A stretch of 64,000 bases of DNA from Agrobacterium tumefaciens (GCA_025559845.1 CP048469.1:1116001-1180000), one strand, 5' to 3'. Shown: positions 1-9,916, counted from the first letter of the stretch. The notes: generated by a model from the letters alone, not told the origin. Program-made: numbers and translations.

Positions 1-1064
1 AATACAACGGCTTTTTTCCGCCCCACGAAGGAATGCGATTGAAAGACATCGCAGACCGTCTTGGGGCGGAACTGTCTGATGAGGCGGCTGGCGAGCGGAT
101 CGTGCGATCCGTGGCGCCCGTCTACCGGGCAAAATCCGACCAGCTCTGCTACATACTTTCCCGCAAGAACCGCGAGGAACTGCTGACCTGTGAAGCGGCT
201 GCGGTCATCTGCGATGTGGCCCTGGCAAGCTCGATACCGCCCCATATCCCCGCTTTGATCTCGAAGACGCCGCATACGCTGTTTGCGCAGGCCGGCGCGC
301 TTCTGCATCCTTCCGCCATGCGTCCTTCGACCTTCGGCCGTATGGACACGGCGATTTCGCCGTCCGCTCATGTCGATCCGTCGGCACGTCTGGAAGACGG
401 TGTAGTTGTCGAGCCGTTTGCGGTGATCGGTGCTGACGCACATATTGGTGCGGGCACGCGCATCGGGCCGGGCGCGATCATCGGCGCCAATGTGCAGATC
501 GGTCGCGATTGCACGATTGCCGGCGGCGCCAGCATCGTTGCGGCACTGCTCGGCAACAATGTCATCATCCACAACGGTGCACGCATTGGCCAGGATGGTT
601 TCGGTTATGCACCGGGTCCGCGTGGCATGCTCAAGATCGTTCAGATTGGCCGCGTCATCATTCAGGACAACGTCGAGATCGGCGCCAACACCACGGTTGA
701 TCGTGGCACGATGGATGATACCGTTATCGGCGAAGGCACCAAGATCGACAATCAGGTCCAGATTGGCCACAACGTTCGCATCGGCCGCCATTGCGGCATC
801 GTCAGCAAGGTCGGCATTGCCGGAAGTACCCGCATCGGCGATGGCGTGATGATTGGCGGCGCAGCAGGCATCAACGGCCACATCACCATTGGTGATGGCG
901 TACAGATTGCGGCAATGAGCGGCGTTGTTGCCGACGTGCCGCCCGGCGCGCGTTACGGCGGTACGCCGGCGCGTCCGATGAAGTATTTCCTGCGCGACAT
1001 GGCCGACATTCTGGCCCGCGTCGAAGAACGTGATAAAAAAACAGGAGAAAAAAACAATGGCTGA
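1..1064 (+). CDS. lpxD: LpxD, UDP-3-O-acylglucosamine N-acyltransferase (5' end cut by window)
   Basis: Third enzyme of lipid A synthesis. It moves a 3-hydroxyacyl chain from acyl carrier protein to the 2-amino group of UDP-3-O-acylglucosamine in the cytoplasm. The first ~100 residues look like the uridine-binding domain. A left-handed beta-helix of hexapeptide repeats follows (about residues 105-290 counted from the ATG at 33), with the QIGHNV segment holding the likely catalytic His. An ATG lies at 33, but the frame stays open back to base 3 and the upstream codons read [10 protein letters not shown], which resembles the start of rhizobial LpxD. I therefore infer that the true start is a few codons before base 1. 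It heads the lipid A operon, with fabZ beginning before any terminator. Confidence 0.96.
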   Translation, partial: YNGFFPPHEGMRLKDIADRLGAELSDEAAGERIVRSVAPVYRAKSDQLCYILSRKNREELLTCEAAAVICDVALASSIPPHIPALISKTPHTLFAQAGALLHPSAMRPSTFGRMDTAISPSAHVDPSARLEDGVVVEPFAVIGADAHIGAGTRIGPGAIIGANVQIGRDCTIAGGASIVAALLGNNVIIHNGARIGQDGFGYAPGPRGMLKIVQIGRVIIQDNVEIGANTTVDRGTMDDTVIGEGTKIDNQVQIGHNVRIGRHCGIVSKVGIAGSTRIGDGVMIGGAAGINGHITIGDGVQIAAMSGVVADVPPGARYGGTPARPMKYFLRDMADILARVEERDKKTGEKNNG

Positions 1065-1524
1065 AGAAACGACGACGACGCTTGGCGCGGCTGACATTCT
1101 TGAAGTGATGAAGCTGCTGCCGCATCGTTATCCGTTTTTGCTCATCGACAAGATCATTGAGATCAACGGTGACAATTCGGCAATCGGCATCAAGAACGTC
1201 ACGGTCAACGAGCCGCACTTCACGGGTCACTTCCCGGATCGCCCGATCATGCCTGGCGTTCTGATCGTTGAAGCCATGGCCCAGACGGCTGGCGCGATCT
1301 GCGCGCGCAACCAGGGTGATGGCGGTTACCTCGTTTATTTCATGACCATCGACAACGCCCGTTTCCGCAAGCCCGTCGTTCCTGGCGACCGTCTGGAAAT
1401 TCACGTTGCAAAGCAGCGCCAGCGCGGTAACGTCTGGAAGTTCCACTGCGAAGCGAAGGTGGATGGCGTGCTGGTCGCTGAGGCGGATGTCGGCGCGATG
1501 ATGATCCCTGAGGATCAGCAATGA
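1057..1524 (+). CDS. fabZ: FabZ, 3-hydroxyacyl-ACP dehydratase
   Basis: Dehydrates 3-hydroxyacyl-ACP to trans-2-enoyl-ACP in type II fatty acid synthesis, and so competes with LpxA and LpxD for hydroxyacyl-ACP. The protein is 155 aa, normal for the family. The hot-dog fold signature is visible: [12 protein letters not shown] carries the catalytic His, and [11 protein letters not shown] begins the central helix, followed by VEAMAQ. The ATG at 1057 has AGGAG nine bases upstream. An in-frame GTG at 1030 would overlap lpxD and has no such site. The TGA stop overlaps the lpxA start in an ATGA arrangement, suggesting translational coupling. Confidence 0.97.
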   Translation: MAEETTTTLGAADILEVMKLLPHRYPFLLIDKIIEINGDNSAIGIKNVTVNEPHFTGHFPDRPIMPGVLIVEAMAQTAGAICARNQGDGGYLVYFMTIDNARFRKPVVPGDRLEIHVAKQRQRGNVWKFHCEAKVDGVLVAEADVGAMMIPEDQQ

Positions 1525-2336
1525 GCAAGATCGCGGCTTCGGCCACAATTCATCCGACAGCGGTCGTCGAAGACGGCGCTGTGATCGGAGAGAACGTTTC
1601 CATCGGTCCGTTCAGCTATGTCGGTCCGAAGGTGACGTTGCACAATGGTGTAAAGTTGTTGAACCATGCTGTCGTGACGGGCAACACGGTCATAGGCGAG
1701 GATTCCGTCATCTACCCCATGGCCGTTATCGGTGGCCCACCGCAGGCAATTCGCCACGACGGCTCAGAAACGACGCTGGAGGTCGGCGCACGCTGCACGA
1801 TGCGCGAAGGCGTCACCATGAATGCTGGTAGCTCGGATGGCGGCGGCAAGACCGTTGTTGGCGATGACAACCTGTTCCTGGCCAATTCGCATGTCGCGCA
1901 TGACTGCATCCTCGGCAGCCACATCGTTCTGTCGAATAACGTCATGCTGGCTGGTCACGTCACCGTCGGCGATCGCGCCATCCTCGGTGGCGGCTGCGCC
2001 GTTCATCAGTTCACCCGTATCGGTCGCCAGGCGTTTATCGGTGGGCTCGCGGCGGTCAATTACGATGTCATTCCCTACGGCATGCTGAATGGCAATCCCG
2101 GTATTCTCGGTGGCCTGAACGTCGTCGGCATGACGCGTGCTGGTATCGAGCGGGCAGACATTCACAAGGTTCGCCGTATCTTCAAGCAGGTCTTCGAAAG
2201 CGAAGGCGCGATCCGTGGTAACGCTGCGGCCATCGAGCGTGCGGATTTCGCCGATTGCCCGCAGGCGCTTGAGGTTCTCGACTTCATCTTGGCTGCAACC
2301 GATCGGCCGATTTCCTCGCCGAACCGGGGCAAATAA
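1521..2336 (+). CDS. lpxA: LpxA, UDP-GlcNAc O-acyltransferase
   Basis: First committed acylation of lipid A: transfers 3-hydroxyacyl from ACP to the 3-OH of UDP-N-acetylglucosamine. The 271-aa length suits the family. The N-terminal two thirds is a hexapeptide-repeat beta-helix (recurring V/I-G-D/E steps). The AHDC segment near residue 122 carries the catalytic His, GNPG (about 190) resembles the family's substrate-contacting loop, and the C-terminal third is helical. The start overlaps the fabZ stop by four bases. The order lpxD-fabZ-lpxA is strongly conserved in proteobacteria. Confidence 0.97.
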   Translation: MSKIAASATIHPTAVVEDGAVIGENVSIGPFSYVGPKVTLHNGVKLLNHAVVTGNTVIGEDSVIYPMAVIGGPPQAIRHDGSETTLEVGARCTMREGVTMNAGSSDGGGKTVVGDDNLFLANSHVAHDCILGSHIVLSNNVMLAGHVTVGDRAILGGGCAVHQFTRIGRQAFIGGLAAVNYDVIPYGMLNGNPGILGGLNVVGMTRAGIERADIHKVRRIFKQVFESEGAIRGNAAAIERADFADCPQALEVLDFILAATDRPISSPNRGK

Positions 2337-2339
2337 GCC

Positions 2340-3203
2340 GTGAAGGGCAGCGGACGCCTCGCCATTATTGCGGGCAGCGGGCAATTGCCGCTGTACGTGG
2401 CTGGCGCTGCGCGCGACATGGGTGAAAACCCGTTCGTTGTCCGTCTGCGCGATGATTCCCGCCTTGATTGGCAAGGCTTCGACAGCGCCGTCATCAGTGT
2501 CGGCGATGTCGCGGGCCTCGGCCGGTTGCTGAAAGACAAGGGCATAGACCGTGTCGTTCTCTCCGGCGCCGTCGCACGCCGCCCGGAGTGGCGCGAAATT
2601 CGCCCTTCGGCAAAAATACTGCTGCGCCTGCCGTCGATCGTCCGCACGCTTTTGTCCGGCGGTGACGATACCGTGCTGCAGATGGTCATCAAGATCATAG
2701 AGACGCTGGGTGCGCGGGTCATTGGCGCCCATGAGATTGCGCCCGGTCTTCTGGCCACCACCGGTCCCTTTGGCCTCCACAAGCCGCAGGAAGACGATCT
2801 GCGTGATATCCGCAAGGCGGCACAGGCTGCTCTGGCGCTCGGCACGCTTGATGTCGGGCAGGGCGCTGTCTCCGTTGGCGGGCGTATCGTGGCGCTCGAA
2901 GGTGTCGAGGGAACCGATGCCATGCTAGCGCGGGTTGCCGCGTTGCGTGCGGAGGGCCGTATTTCCGCGCGTCGCAAAGGTGTTCTCGTCAAGCTTTGCA
3001 AGCCGCAGCAGGATATCAGGGCCGATCTGCCGACAATCGGCGTAGACACGGTCCAGAATGCTGCCAGGGCAGGCCTTGCCGGGATCGCGGTTGAATCGGG
3101 CAGAGCCCTGGTGCTGGATCGTGACTCCATGCTGCAGGCCGCCGATGCACAAGGCATCTTCGTCTGCGGTATCGATACGTCACTGGATGGAGACATGATG
3201 TGA
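2340..3203 (+). CDS. lpxI: LpxI, UDP-2,3-diacylglucosamine pyrophosphatase (DUF1009)
   Basis: Hydrolyses UDP-2,3-diacylglucosamine to lipid X and UMP. It replaces the unrelated LpxH in many alphaproteobacteria (family knowledge from Caulobacter LpxI). The 287-aa protein begins LAIIAGSGQLPLYVA, a glycine-rich N-terminal domain typical of the family. The C-terminal half contains GPFG, a DIRKA segment and a VKLCKPQQD-type stretch. It starts with GTG at 2340, three bases after the lpxA stop. No lpxH is seen in the window. Position between lpxA and lpxB supports the call. Confidence 0.93.
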   Translation: MKGSGRLAIIAGSGQLPLYVAGAARDMGENPFVVRLRDDSRLDWQGFDSAVISVGDVAGLGRLLKDKGIDRVVLSGAVARRPEWREIRPSAKILLRLPSIVRTLLSGGDDTVLQMVIKIIETLGARVIGAHEIAPGLLATTGPFGLHKPQEDDLRDIRKAAQAALALGTLDVGQGAVSVGGRIVALEGVEGTDAMLARVAALRAEGRISARRKGVLVKLCKPQQDIRADLPTIGVDTVQNAARAGLAGIAVESGRALVLDRDSMLQAADAQGIFVCGIDTSLDGDMM

Positions 3204-4384
3204 TGGCTGAAACCCTGAAGGTGGCCGTGATCGCGGGTGAAGTGTCCGGTGACCTCTTGGGAGCAGACCTGATCCACGCTCTGAAGACCCAGTATAGAGG
3301 GCCGATCGAACTGGTCGGCGTGGGCGGCGAGGGGCTGGAGGCAGAAGGTCTCACCTCGTTTTTCGACTATTCCGAACTGTCGATCATGGGTTTCACGCAG
3401 GTTTTGAAGAAGCTGCCGAAGCTGATCGCCAGAATCAGGCAGACGGCCGAGGGCATCGTCGCGGCAAAACCTGACGTGCTGCTGATTATCGATAGCCCGG
3501 ACTTTACCCATCGCGTCGCCAGAAAGGTGCGTCAGGCATTGCCGGATCTGCCGGTCATCAACTATGTCTGCCCCAGCGTATGGGCCTGGAAGGAGTACCG
3601 CGCCACCGCGATGCTCTCTTACGTCGATCATGTTCTCGCACTTCTGCCGTTCGAACCGGAAGCCATGAAACGGCTGGGCGGCCCGCCAACCACCTTCGTC
3701 GGCCATCGCCTCAGCGTTGATGGGGACTTGCTGGCCGTGCGGCAAAAGCGGGCAGGGCGTGCCTTGCCGGCGAAGGGCGAACCCCGAACCATTCTGCTGT
3801 TGCCCGGCTCACGCTCGACCGAGACCACGCGGCTGATGGAGCCGTTCCAGGATGCGGCAAAAGCCTTCGTGGAACGCAATGGCCCCACCCGCTTCGTCCT
3901 GCCGACCGTGCCGCGTCAGGAAAGCCGCATTCGGGAACTGGCTGCGACGTGGCCGGACCACATCCGGCCTGAAATCGGCGTTGGCGCCGATTTCAAGTGG
4001 AAGGCCTTTGCCGAGGCCGATGCGGCCATTGCCGCATCCGGTACAGTCATTCTTGAACTGGCGCTCGCAACGGTTCCCACCATTTCCGTCTACAAGACCG
4101 ACTGGATTTTCACCATGCTCAGCAAGCGCGTGAAAACCTGGACCGGCGCTTTGCCGAACCTGATTGCCGATTACGCGGTCGTGCCGGAATATTTCAACGA
4201 GGTCGTGCGCGCCGGTTCCATGCTGCGCTGGGCAGAGCGCCTGTCTTCCGACACGATCCAGCGCCAGGCCATGCTGGAAGGCTATGCGCTGGTGCAGGAG
4301 CGCCTGCGCACCGACGTGCCGCCGGGCGAAACCGGCGCCCGCATTCTTCTCGATGTTCTGAACGCACGTCGCGCGAGACACTGA
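3203..4384 (+). CDS. lpxB: LpxB, lipid-A-disaccharide synthase
   Basis: Glycosyltransferase (GT19) that condenses lipid X with UDP-2,3-diacylglucosamine to the tetra-acyl disaccharide at the inner membrane face. 393 aa. The N-terminal GEVSGDLLGADL signature, SVWAWKEYR near residue 130, LLPGSRSTE and the ASGTVILELAL acceptor region are all present. The chosen ATG at 3203 overlaps the lpxI stop (TGATG); a GTG at 3200 would add one residue. Last gene of the lipid A operon. It converges on gltA, with a shared hairpin terminator between them. Confidence 0.96.
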   Translation: MAETLKVAVIAGEVSGDLLGADLIHALKTQYRGPIELVGVGGEGLEAEGLTSFFDYSELSIMGFTQVLKKLPKLIARIRQTAEGIVAAKPDVLLIIDSPDFTHRVARKVRQALPDLPVINYVCPSVWAWKEYRATAMLSYVDHVLALLPFEPEAMKRLGGPPTTFVGHRLSVDGDLLAVRQKRAGRALPAKGEPRTILLLPGSRSTETTRLMEPFQDAAKAFVERNGPTRFVLPTVPRQESRIRELAATWPDHIRPEIGVGADFKWKAFAEADAAIAASGTVILELALATVPTISVYKTDWIFTMLSKRVKTWTGALPNLIADYAVVPEYFNEVVRAGSMLRWAERLSSDTIQRQAMLEGYALVQERLRTDVPPGETGARILLDVLNARRARH

Positions 4385-4522
4385 CATTTCAGCATTTCGG
4401 TTGACCTGAAATCGCAGAGCCATTCCTACTGCGGCGAAGCTTGCCGATTCTGAGCAGGCCTGTCCGATCGTCCCGGAAGCGTTGCCGTAACCCGGGTCTT
4501 ACCTTCTGCAGACTTTGCAAAG

Positions 4523-4556
4523 AAAAAGGCCGGCGGGTTTCCCCGTCGGCCTTTTT
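4523..4556. terminator. Bidirectional intrinsic terminator between lpxB and gltA
   Basis: Stem of 15 bp (AAAAAGGCCGGCGGG against CCCGTCGGCCTTTTT, with one G-T wobble) and a short loop. A run of T follows on either strand because the stem ends in A/T. It sits between two convergent genes and can serve both. Confidence 0.9.
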
Positions 4557-4576
4557 GATGGCTGGGTTGCCAGCGC

Positions 4577-5866
4577 TTAGCGCTTGGAAACCGGAATGTA
4601 GTCGCGCTTGCCGGCGCCCGTGTAGAGCTGGCGCGGACGGCCGATGCGCTGCTGCGGATCTTCGATCATTTCGTTCCACTGCGCGATCCAGCCAACGGTA
4701 CGGGCCAGAGCGAACAGAACGGTGAACATGGTCGTGGGGAAGCCGAGAGCCTTCAGCGTAATGCCGGAGTAGAAGTCGACGTTCGGGTAGAGCTTCTTTT
4801 CGACGAAGTAAGGATCGGACAGAGCGATCTTTTCCAGTTCCAGCGCGACCTGCATGATCGGATCGTCGGAGTTGCCGGTTGCTTCCAGCACTTCGTACAT
4901 CGTCTTCTGCATGATCTTGGCGCGCGGGTCGTAGTTCTTGTAGACGCGGTGGCCAAAGCCCATCAGGCGGAACGGATCGTTCTTGTCCTTGGCGCGGGCA
5001 ATGTACTCAGGAATACGGTCAACCGAGCCGATTTCGTTGAGCATGTTGAGCGCAGCTTCGTTCGCGCCACCATGTGCCGGGCCCCAGAGGCAGGCAATGC
5101 CAGCCGCGATACAGGCAAACGGGTTTGCACCCGAAGAACCGGCAAGACGAACCGTCGAGGTGGAAGCGTTCTGCTCGTGATCAGCGTGCAGGATGAAGAT
5201 GCGATCCATGGCGCGGGCCAGAACCGGATCAACCTTGTATTCTTCGCACGGTACGGCAAAGCACATGTGCAGGAAGTTGGAGGCGTAATCCAGATCGTTC
5301 TTCGGGTAAACGAAGGGCTGACCGATGTGGTACTTGTAAGCCATGGCAGCGATCGTCGGCATCTTGGCGATCATGCGCAGCGAAGCGACCATGCGCTGAT
5401 GCGGATCGGTGATGTCGGTCGAGTCGTGGTAGAAGGCCGAGAGCGCGCCAACGGTACCGCACATGACGGCCATCGGGTGTGCGTCACGACGGTAGCCGGT
5501 GAAGAATCGGCTCATCTGCTCATGCACCATGGTGTGGCGCGTTACGCGGGTGTCGAAGTCCTTCTTCTGTGCGGATGTCGGCAGTTCGCCGTAAAGCAGC
5601 AGATAGCAGGTCTCGAGGAAGTCGCCCTGTTCGGCGAGCTGCTCGATCGGATAGCCCCGGTGAAGCAGAACGCCTTCGTCGCCGTCGATGTAGGTGATCT
5701 TGGATTCACAGGAGGCCGTGGACGTGAAACCCGGGTCGTAGGTGAAAGACCCTGTGTGTTTGTACAGCGTGCCGATATCGACGACGTTTGGTCCGATCGT
5801 GCCTTCCCGTACCGGGAGTTCGACCTGTTTATCGCCAAGTGTCACTGTAGCGCTTTTTTCCGTCAT
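4577..5866 (-). CDS. gltA: Citrate synthase
   Basis: Condenses acetyl-CoA and oxaloacetate at the entry to the TCA cycle; hexameric type II enzyme of Gram-negative bacteria. 429 aa. Active-site blocks are visible: [25 protein letters not shown] and [14 protein letters not shown] (catalytic His residues), plus an Asp in the later FYSGI region. The N-terminal beta-rich extension typical of type II enzymes is present. The ATG at 5866 has GGAGG eight bases upstream. Monocistronic as far as can be seen; it ends at the shared terminator. A perfect 8-bp hairpin lies in its probable 5' leader. Confidence 0.98.
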   Translation of the reverse strand: MTEKSATVTLGDKQVELPVREGTIGPNVVDIGTLYKHTGSFTYDPGFTSTASCESKITYIDGDEGVLLHRGYPIEQLAEQGDFLETCYLLLYGELPTSAQKKDFDTRVTRHTMVHEQMSRFFTGYRRDAHPMAVMCGTVGALSAFYHDSTDITDPHQRMVASLRMIAKMPTIAAMAYKYHIGQPFVYPKNDLDYASNFLHMCFAVPCEEYKVDPVLARAMDRIFILHADHEQNASTSTVRLAGSSGANPFACIAAGIACLWGPAHGGANEAALNMLNEIGSVDRIPEYIARAKDKNDPFRLMGFGHRVYKNYDPRAKIMQKTMYEVLEATGNSDDPIMQVALELEKIALSDPYFVEKKLYPNVDFYSGITLKALGFPTTMFTVLFALARTVGWIAQWNEMIEDPQQRIGRPRQLYTGAGKRDYIPVSKR

Positions 5867-5892
5867 ACTGATCCTCCGAAAACATGCGGGTG

Positions 5893-5912
5893 GGGGCGCT
5901 GGGAAGCGCCCC
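5893..5912 (-). promoter_or_regulatory. Hairpin in probable gltA leader
   Basis: GGGGCGCT-GGGA-AGCGCCCC, a perfect 8-bp stem with a four-base loop, 27 bases upstream of the gltA start. It could be a leader structure or mRNA stabiliser. No T run follows on either strand, so it is not a standard terminator. Function unknown. Confidence 0.4.
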
Positions 5913-6127
5913 GCGGTTAAGCGTCTGATGATTAGCTATATGATCCTTGCGCCAATGCCAAGCTATTCAAAGGTCAAATTGTGCATTGCAGTAAACCTGT
6001 TGCGCGCCTTCGTGCAGTTGGGTGAAGAGCCGATTAAATATCTCTGAACGACCCGTTAAAGCAAAAGATTGCAATCGTTAGCGATGAGCTGCACACTCCC
6101 TTCCAGTCCGGCAGGGGGCAGCACGGA

Positions 6128-8623
6128 TTGACCAGTCAAGGGGAAAAACAGCATTTCGGATATGCTGAAACGATGCAGGGTTCAGCTCCCGGCACGGCGG
6201 AGATTTTGTCGCCGTTAAGGCGCTCGACAGACGCCACCGCTGAGGCCGTGACAACAGCATTTCGCCGCCGCGGCCGCGCGGCCAGAATCGCCAGAAAATT
6301 CTCGGTTTCCGTTGAACACGAACGCGCCTTCGCCACCGAATTTCTTTTCATTCCTGTCTTTATCAGCGCTGGCGCGGTTTTATGGTTTTCTTTTGCTGAG
6401 TCCCCGTCATCCATTTTCGTGGCGCTGTTTTTCATCGTTGCGGCTGCATTGGCGCTTCTGCTTCGTCACCGCACCGGCTGGACGGCGAAGATATGTGCAT
6501 TCGGCGCATTCGCGCTGCTCGGCATGCTGCTTGCGGATCTCGAAACGCGCCGTGCCGCAACCGTCATGCTCGATACGCCGGTTACCACGACCATCACCGG
6601 AACGGTGGAGCGCCGGGAGGTCGATGCGCGCGGATACTGGCGTTACCTGATCGCCGTATCGGCAACCGAAGGTCCGACCTTGTCCCGACCGCCGGAAAAG
6701 GTCTCGGTGTTATCCCGCAGCAAGGGAGAAGCGATTGCCGTTGGCGGCATCATCGAGGGCAAGGCGCGGCTTTCGCCGCCTTCGGGCCCGGCTCTGCCCG
6801 GACTGAACGATTTCGCCTTTGCCTCCTATTTTCGAGGCATCGGCGCCACGGGCTTCTTCTATAGCGCACCGAAAGCGGTGTCGCTTGCCGGTGATGCTGT
6901 TCAGAAACCGCAGAGCTTCATGAAAGATGCCGGCACCTGGCTCTATCTTTTAAGAAGTGCCATTGCCGACCGTGTCCGCTCCGTCATCGGCGGAGATGCC
7001 GGTGCTTTTGCGGCTTCCATCATCACGGATGAGAGAAGCGCCATATCCGCCGATACGATGGAGGCGTTGCGCGTCTCGGGTCTCGCTCACATCGTTGCCA
7101 TATCCGGCCTCAACATGGCGCTGGCATCGGGCATATTCTTCGTTGGCCTGCGGATTGGTTTCAGCCTGTTCCCGGCCTTCGCGCAGCGCTGGCCCGTCAA
7201 GAAGATCGCTGCCTTCCTGGCGCTTCTGATGACGCTTGCCTATTACCTGATCTCCGGCTTTGCCGTTTCGGCGGAGCGCGCCTGGCTGATGATGTCGGTT
7301 CTGCTGATCGCCGTGCTGTTCGACAAACCGGCGCTCAGCATGCGCAATGTCGCCTTGTCGGCCCTCATCATTCTGGCTTTTTCGCCATCGGAAGTCATGG
7401 GGCCAAGTTTCCAGATGTCTTTTGCCGCAACCATCGCGCTGGTTTCGGCATATGCGTTCTGGAGCCGTTGGCGGGTGGATCGCGAGCGGCTGTTCGTCGG
7501 TCAGAAACCGGCATGGATGAAGGTCAGTGAAGCGGCCATCGCCATTGTCGGCGGCGTGGTCGTGACATCGTTGATCGGCGGCCTGTCGACGGCTGTCTAT
7601 TCCATCGAACATTTTCATCGTGTCACCACCTATGGACTTGCGGCAAACCTCGCCGCCATGCCTGTCATGTCGCTGATTGTCATGCCTTTCGGCCTGATTG
7701 GCATGCTGCTGATGCCCTTCGGGCTGGATGCGCCGTTCCTGAAGGTCATGGGTTATGGCATGGCCATGGTGATTGAAATCGCCAATGGCGTCTCCTCATG
7801 GGGCGGCAGTGCCGCAATCGGCCGCCAGCATGGCTGGTTTCTGGCGCTTTCCACGGCAGGGTTCCTGCTGCTCTCGCTGTTTCGCACGCGGCTTGCCCTG
7901 TCAGGCATTCCCCTGCTGTTTCTGGCTTTCGGCCTCTCTGTGGCCGAACATCACCGCCCGAGGCCCGATCTGCTGATCTATGAGGATGGAACGCTGGTCG
8001 GGCTGGTCGGGGAGAGCACGGTGGCGACAACCAAGACACGACCTTCCGGTTTTGTATACGACCAATGGTCCCGCGCCTTGCTGCTGCCGGAAAAAACCGT
8101 CTCACCGATCTTTCTCAAGACCGAGAAAAAGACGGACGAGACCGATCAGCAGAGCGCCAAGCCGTCGAGGGAGAGTCGGCGCCTTTCCGATGAGCAAAGG
8201 GCGAAGGCGATTGAGGACATCGGCAAGGCGCTGGCCGCAGCGGGTGAGGGCTTTACCTGCCACAGAGGTCTCTGGTGCGCTGCCCGCAGCGCCAAGGGCC
8301 AGCGCATCGTCGTTCTCGAGGATACGTCGCTGACCGGGGCAGCCTGCGATATCGCCGATATCATCGTCACCAGCAGACGAACCTCATTCCAGCAGTGCCG
8401 TTCGGGCGCGGTGCTGTTCAGCCGCGATGTCCTGCGGCGCATCGGTTCGGTGGAAGTTACGCTGTCTCATGAGAATGAAAGCGGGCCGATTGCACGGTTG
8501 GCGACGGCTATGGCCGGCACGAACCGCGCCTGGAGCGAACACCGCTCCTATGACTGGAAAACCCGGTCGTTTGACCGGGAGACATCTGAAACGATCGAAG
8601 AACTGGTTACGGCGACGCCATAA
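6128..8623 (+). CDS. comEC: ComEC/Rec2-family competence membrane protein
   Basis: Putative inner-membrane channel of the DNA uptake machinery. Three regions are visible in 831 aa. A DUF4131-like N-terminal part has two or three membrane helices and a soluble domain (to about 270). A polytopic 'Competence' domain follows (about 270-570), with the motif VSGLAHIVAISGLNMAL. The C-terminal ~220 residues are soluble. The C-terminal part lacks the HxHxDH metal motif of the beta-lactamase-like domain found in many ComEC proteins. The start is uncertain: TTG at 6128 has a purine-rich stretch upstream, while ATG at 6173 lacks a clear ribosome site. Natural transformation is not implied by this gene alone. 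Confidence 0.88.
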   Translation: MTSQGEKQHFGYAETMQGSAPGTAEILSPLRRSTDATAEAVTTAFRRRGRAARIARKFSVSVEHERAFATEFLFIPVFISAGAVLWFSFAESPSSIFVALFFIVAAALALLLRHRTGWTAKICAFGAFALLGMLLADLETRRAATVMLDTPVTTTITGTVERREVDARGYWRYLIAVSATEGPTLSRPPEKVSVLSRSKGEAIAVGGIIEGKARLSPPSGPALPGLNDFAFASYFRGIGATGFFYSAPKAVSLAGDAVQKPQSFMKDAGTWLYLLRSAIADRVRSVIGGDAGAFAASIITDERSAISADTMEALRVSGLAHIVAISGLNMALASGIFFVGLRIGFSLFPAFAQRWPVKKIAAFLALLMTLAYYLISGFAVSAERAWLMMSVLLIAVLFDKPALSMRNVALSALIILAFSPSEVMGPSFQMSFAATIALVSAYAFWSRWRVDRERLFVGQKPAWMKVSEAAIAIVGGVVVTSLIGGLSTAVYSIEHFHRVTTYGLAANLAAMPVMSLIVMPFGLIGMLLMPFGLDAPFLKVMGYGMAMVIEIANGVSSWGGSAAIGRQHGWFLALSTAGFLLLSLFRTRLALSGIPLLFLAFGLSVAEHHRPRPDLLIYEDGTLVGLVGESTVATTKTRPSGFVYDQWSRALLLPEKTVSPIFLKTEKKTDETDQQSAKPSRESRRLSDEQRAKAIEDIGKALAAAGEGFTCHRGLWCAARSAKGQRIVVLEDTSLTGAACDIADIIVTSRRTSFQQCRSGAVLFSRDVLRRIGSVEVTLSHENESGPIARLATAMAGTNRAWSEHRSYDWKTRSFDRETSETIEELVTATP

Positions 8624-8648
8624 GGACCGCCGCACCAGTGACGATTTT

Positions 8649-9326
8649 TCAAGCCTGGCTGCGCAGATCGGCAACCACGGTTGAGACGTCGCGGATCTCC
8701 TGTTCATGCGGTTCGTCGCGCCAGATTTCCTTCAGGCCGGCGTCGTACCAGTCGCGCATCGCCGGAAGGGCGAGAAGACGCTCCAGATAGGCTTTTGCCG
8801 CCGGTGAAAGGTCGGCGCCAAAGGACTGAAAACGGAACGCCACGGGTGAGAAGAAGGCGTCGACAGCGGTAAACTCCGCACCGGCCAGATACGGGCCACC
8901 AAAGCGGGAGAGCCCCTCGCTCCACAGTGCATCGATCCGGGCAATATCCGCCGCAAGACCCTTGTTGTCCGGATTGGGCGTGGCACGGATGCCGACGCAC
9001 ATGGGGTAGAAGTTGCGCAGCGAGAAAAAGCCGGCATGCATTTCGCTGGCCGCGGACCGCGACCATGCGCGGGCGATGGCATCAGCGGCCCAGACGCCAT
9101 CATGCCGTTCCGCCAGATATTCGACGATCGAAAGTGATTCCCACACCGTCGTCGTGCCATCCACCAGACACGGCACCTTGCCGGTTGGCGAAAAGGTGGT
9201 GAAGGGCACATCCTGCCCGAATGGCACGAGCTTTTCGTTGAAGTCGATGCCCAGCGTGCGCATCAGCACCCACGGTCGCAGCGACCAGGACGAGTAGTTC
9301 TTGTTGGCGATATAAAGATCGTACAT
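8649..9326 (-). CDS. Glutathione S-transferase family protein
   Basis: 225-aa cytosolic GST-like protein. The N-terminal thioredoxin-fold domain carries NYSSWSLRPW, with a likely glutathione-activating Ser/Tyr, and GKVPCLVDG (cis-Pro loop), followed by ESLSIVEYLAE. The helical C-terminal domain covers about residues 90-220. A longer open frame exists upstream, but the ATG at 9326 has GGGGAG seven bases before it and begins the recognised fold, so I chose it. It converges on comEC with only 25 bases between. Substrate unknown; detoxification is a family-level guess. Confidence 0.9.
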   Translation of the reverse strand: MYDLYIANKNYSSWSLRPWVLMRTLGIDFNEKLVPFGQDVPFTTFSPTGKVPCLVDGTTTVWESLSIVEYLAERHDGVWAADAIARAWSRSAASEMHAGFFSLRNFYPMCVGIRATPNPDNKGLAADIARIDALWSEGLSRFGGPYLAGAEFTAVDAFFSPVAFRFQSFGADLSPAAKAYLERLLALPAMRDWYDAGLKEIWRDEPHEQEIRDVSTVVADLRSQA

Positions 9327-9860
9327 GGCATGCTCCCCGATATGATCTGGCTTTCTTACGACCAGGATACACGCTTCGAATATCGAAAATATTCCATGGC
9401 TCCCATAAGCCGAAATGATGGGTCGGCTCGAAGCGAGCCGTGACACCGGATCATGCAATCAGACCGGCACGCTGTCATCCAGCGAAGCGGGCCGGTTCAG
9501 TCGGAATCAGATCGTCTGATCCACGCGCTTCCTCATCGTTCTCTCGTGCCAACAGATGCCGACCGGACTGGCTTGGCTTCTGTCGTGAAGGATCAACGTC
9601 GCTCGATGAAAGATTCTTGCGGGAGCGCTCCGGCAGGCGGTGTCTCGTCAGACAAAAACGCAGCCAATCTCACGATTTATTCGGCAGGACTATCCAGCAC
9701 CCGACCAATCTCTCTCCATCCATGTCGATGATCGTTCATATGCCTGCCGAGATAAAGCCGATGCTCAAGACCCAGTTCCACACCGTGCCTGTGTTTCAGC
9801 CTTTTATGGGCACGGCGCAGAACGCCGCAAATGACACAATCCATTGTGTCACGCCCAAAA
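9327..9860. other. Non-coding stretch between the GST gene and lexA
   Basis: About 530 bases with no convincing CDS. It holds an inverted repeat about 100 bases upstream of the GST start (9424-9440, CGGCTCG-AAG-CGAGCCG) and, near the lexA end, two hairpins (9814-9828 region and 9832-9851). Short open frames here lack ribosome sites and recognisable sequence. Confidence 0.5.
9832..9851. repeat. Perfect 8-bp inverted repeat 3' of lexA
   Basis: TGACACAA-TCCA-TTGTGTCA. It lies just beyond the lexA terminator. It could be a second hairpin in the lexA 3' region, part of a small RNA, or a protein-binding palindrome. No flanking gene start explains it. Confidence 0.5.
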
Positions 9861-9890
9861 GCAAAACCGCCAGCCAATGGCCAGCGGTTC
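9861..9890 (-). terminator. Intrinsic terminator of lexA
   Basis: On the minus strand, ACCGCTGGCC and GGCTGGCGGT pair over 10 bp with two wobbles around an ATT loop, then TTTGCTTTT follows. It is 27-56 bases past the lexA stop. Confidence 0.75.
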
Positions 9891-9916
9891 AAGCGTCGAT
9901 ACAGATCGATGCGGCG

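Noticed and set aside
2162..3745. Long minus-strand open frame opposite lpxI and lpxB
   Set aside because: Antisense to well-recognised genes; protein is Arg/Ser-rich and low in recognisable motifs, as expected from GC-rich third positions.
9677..9892. Minus-strand 71-codon frame (contains CVICGVLRRAHK) downstream of lexA
   Set aside because: It crosses the lexA terminator and the neighbouring palindrome, has no ribosome site, and matches no family I know.
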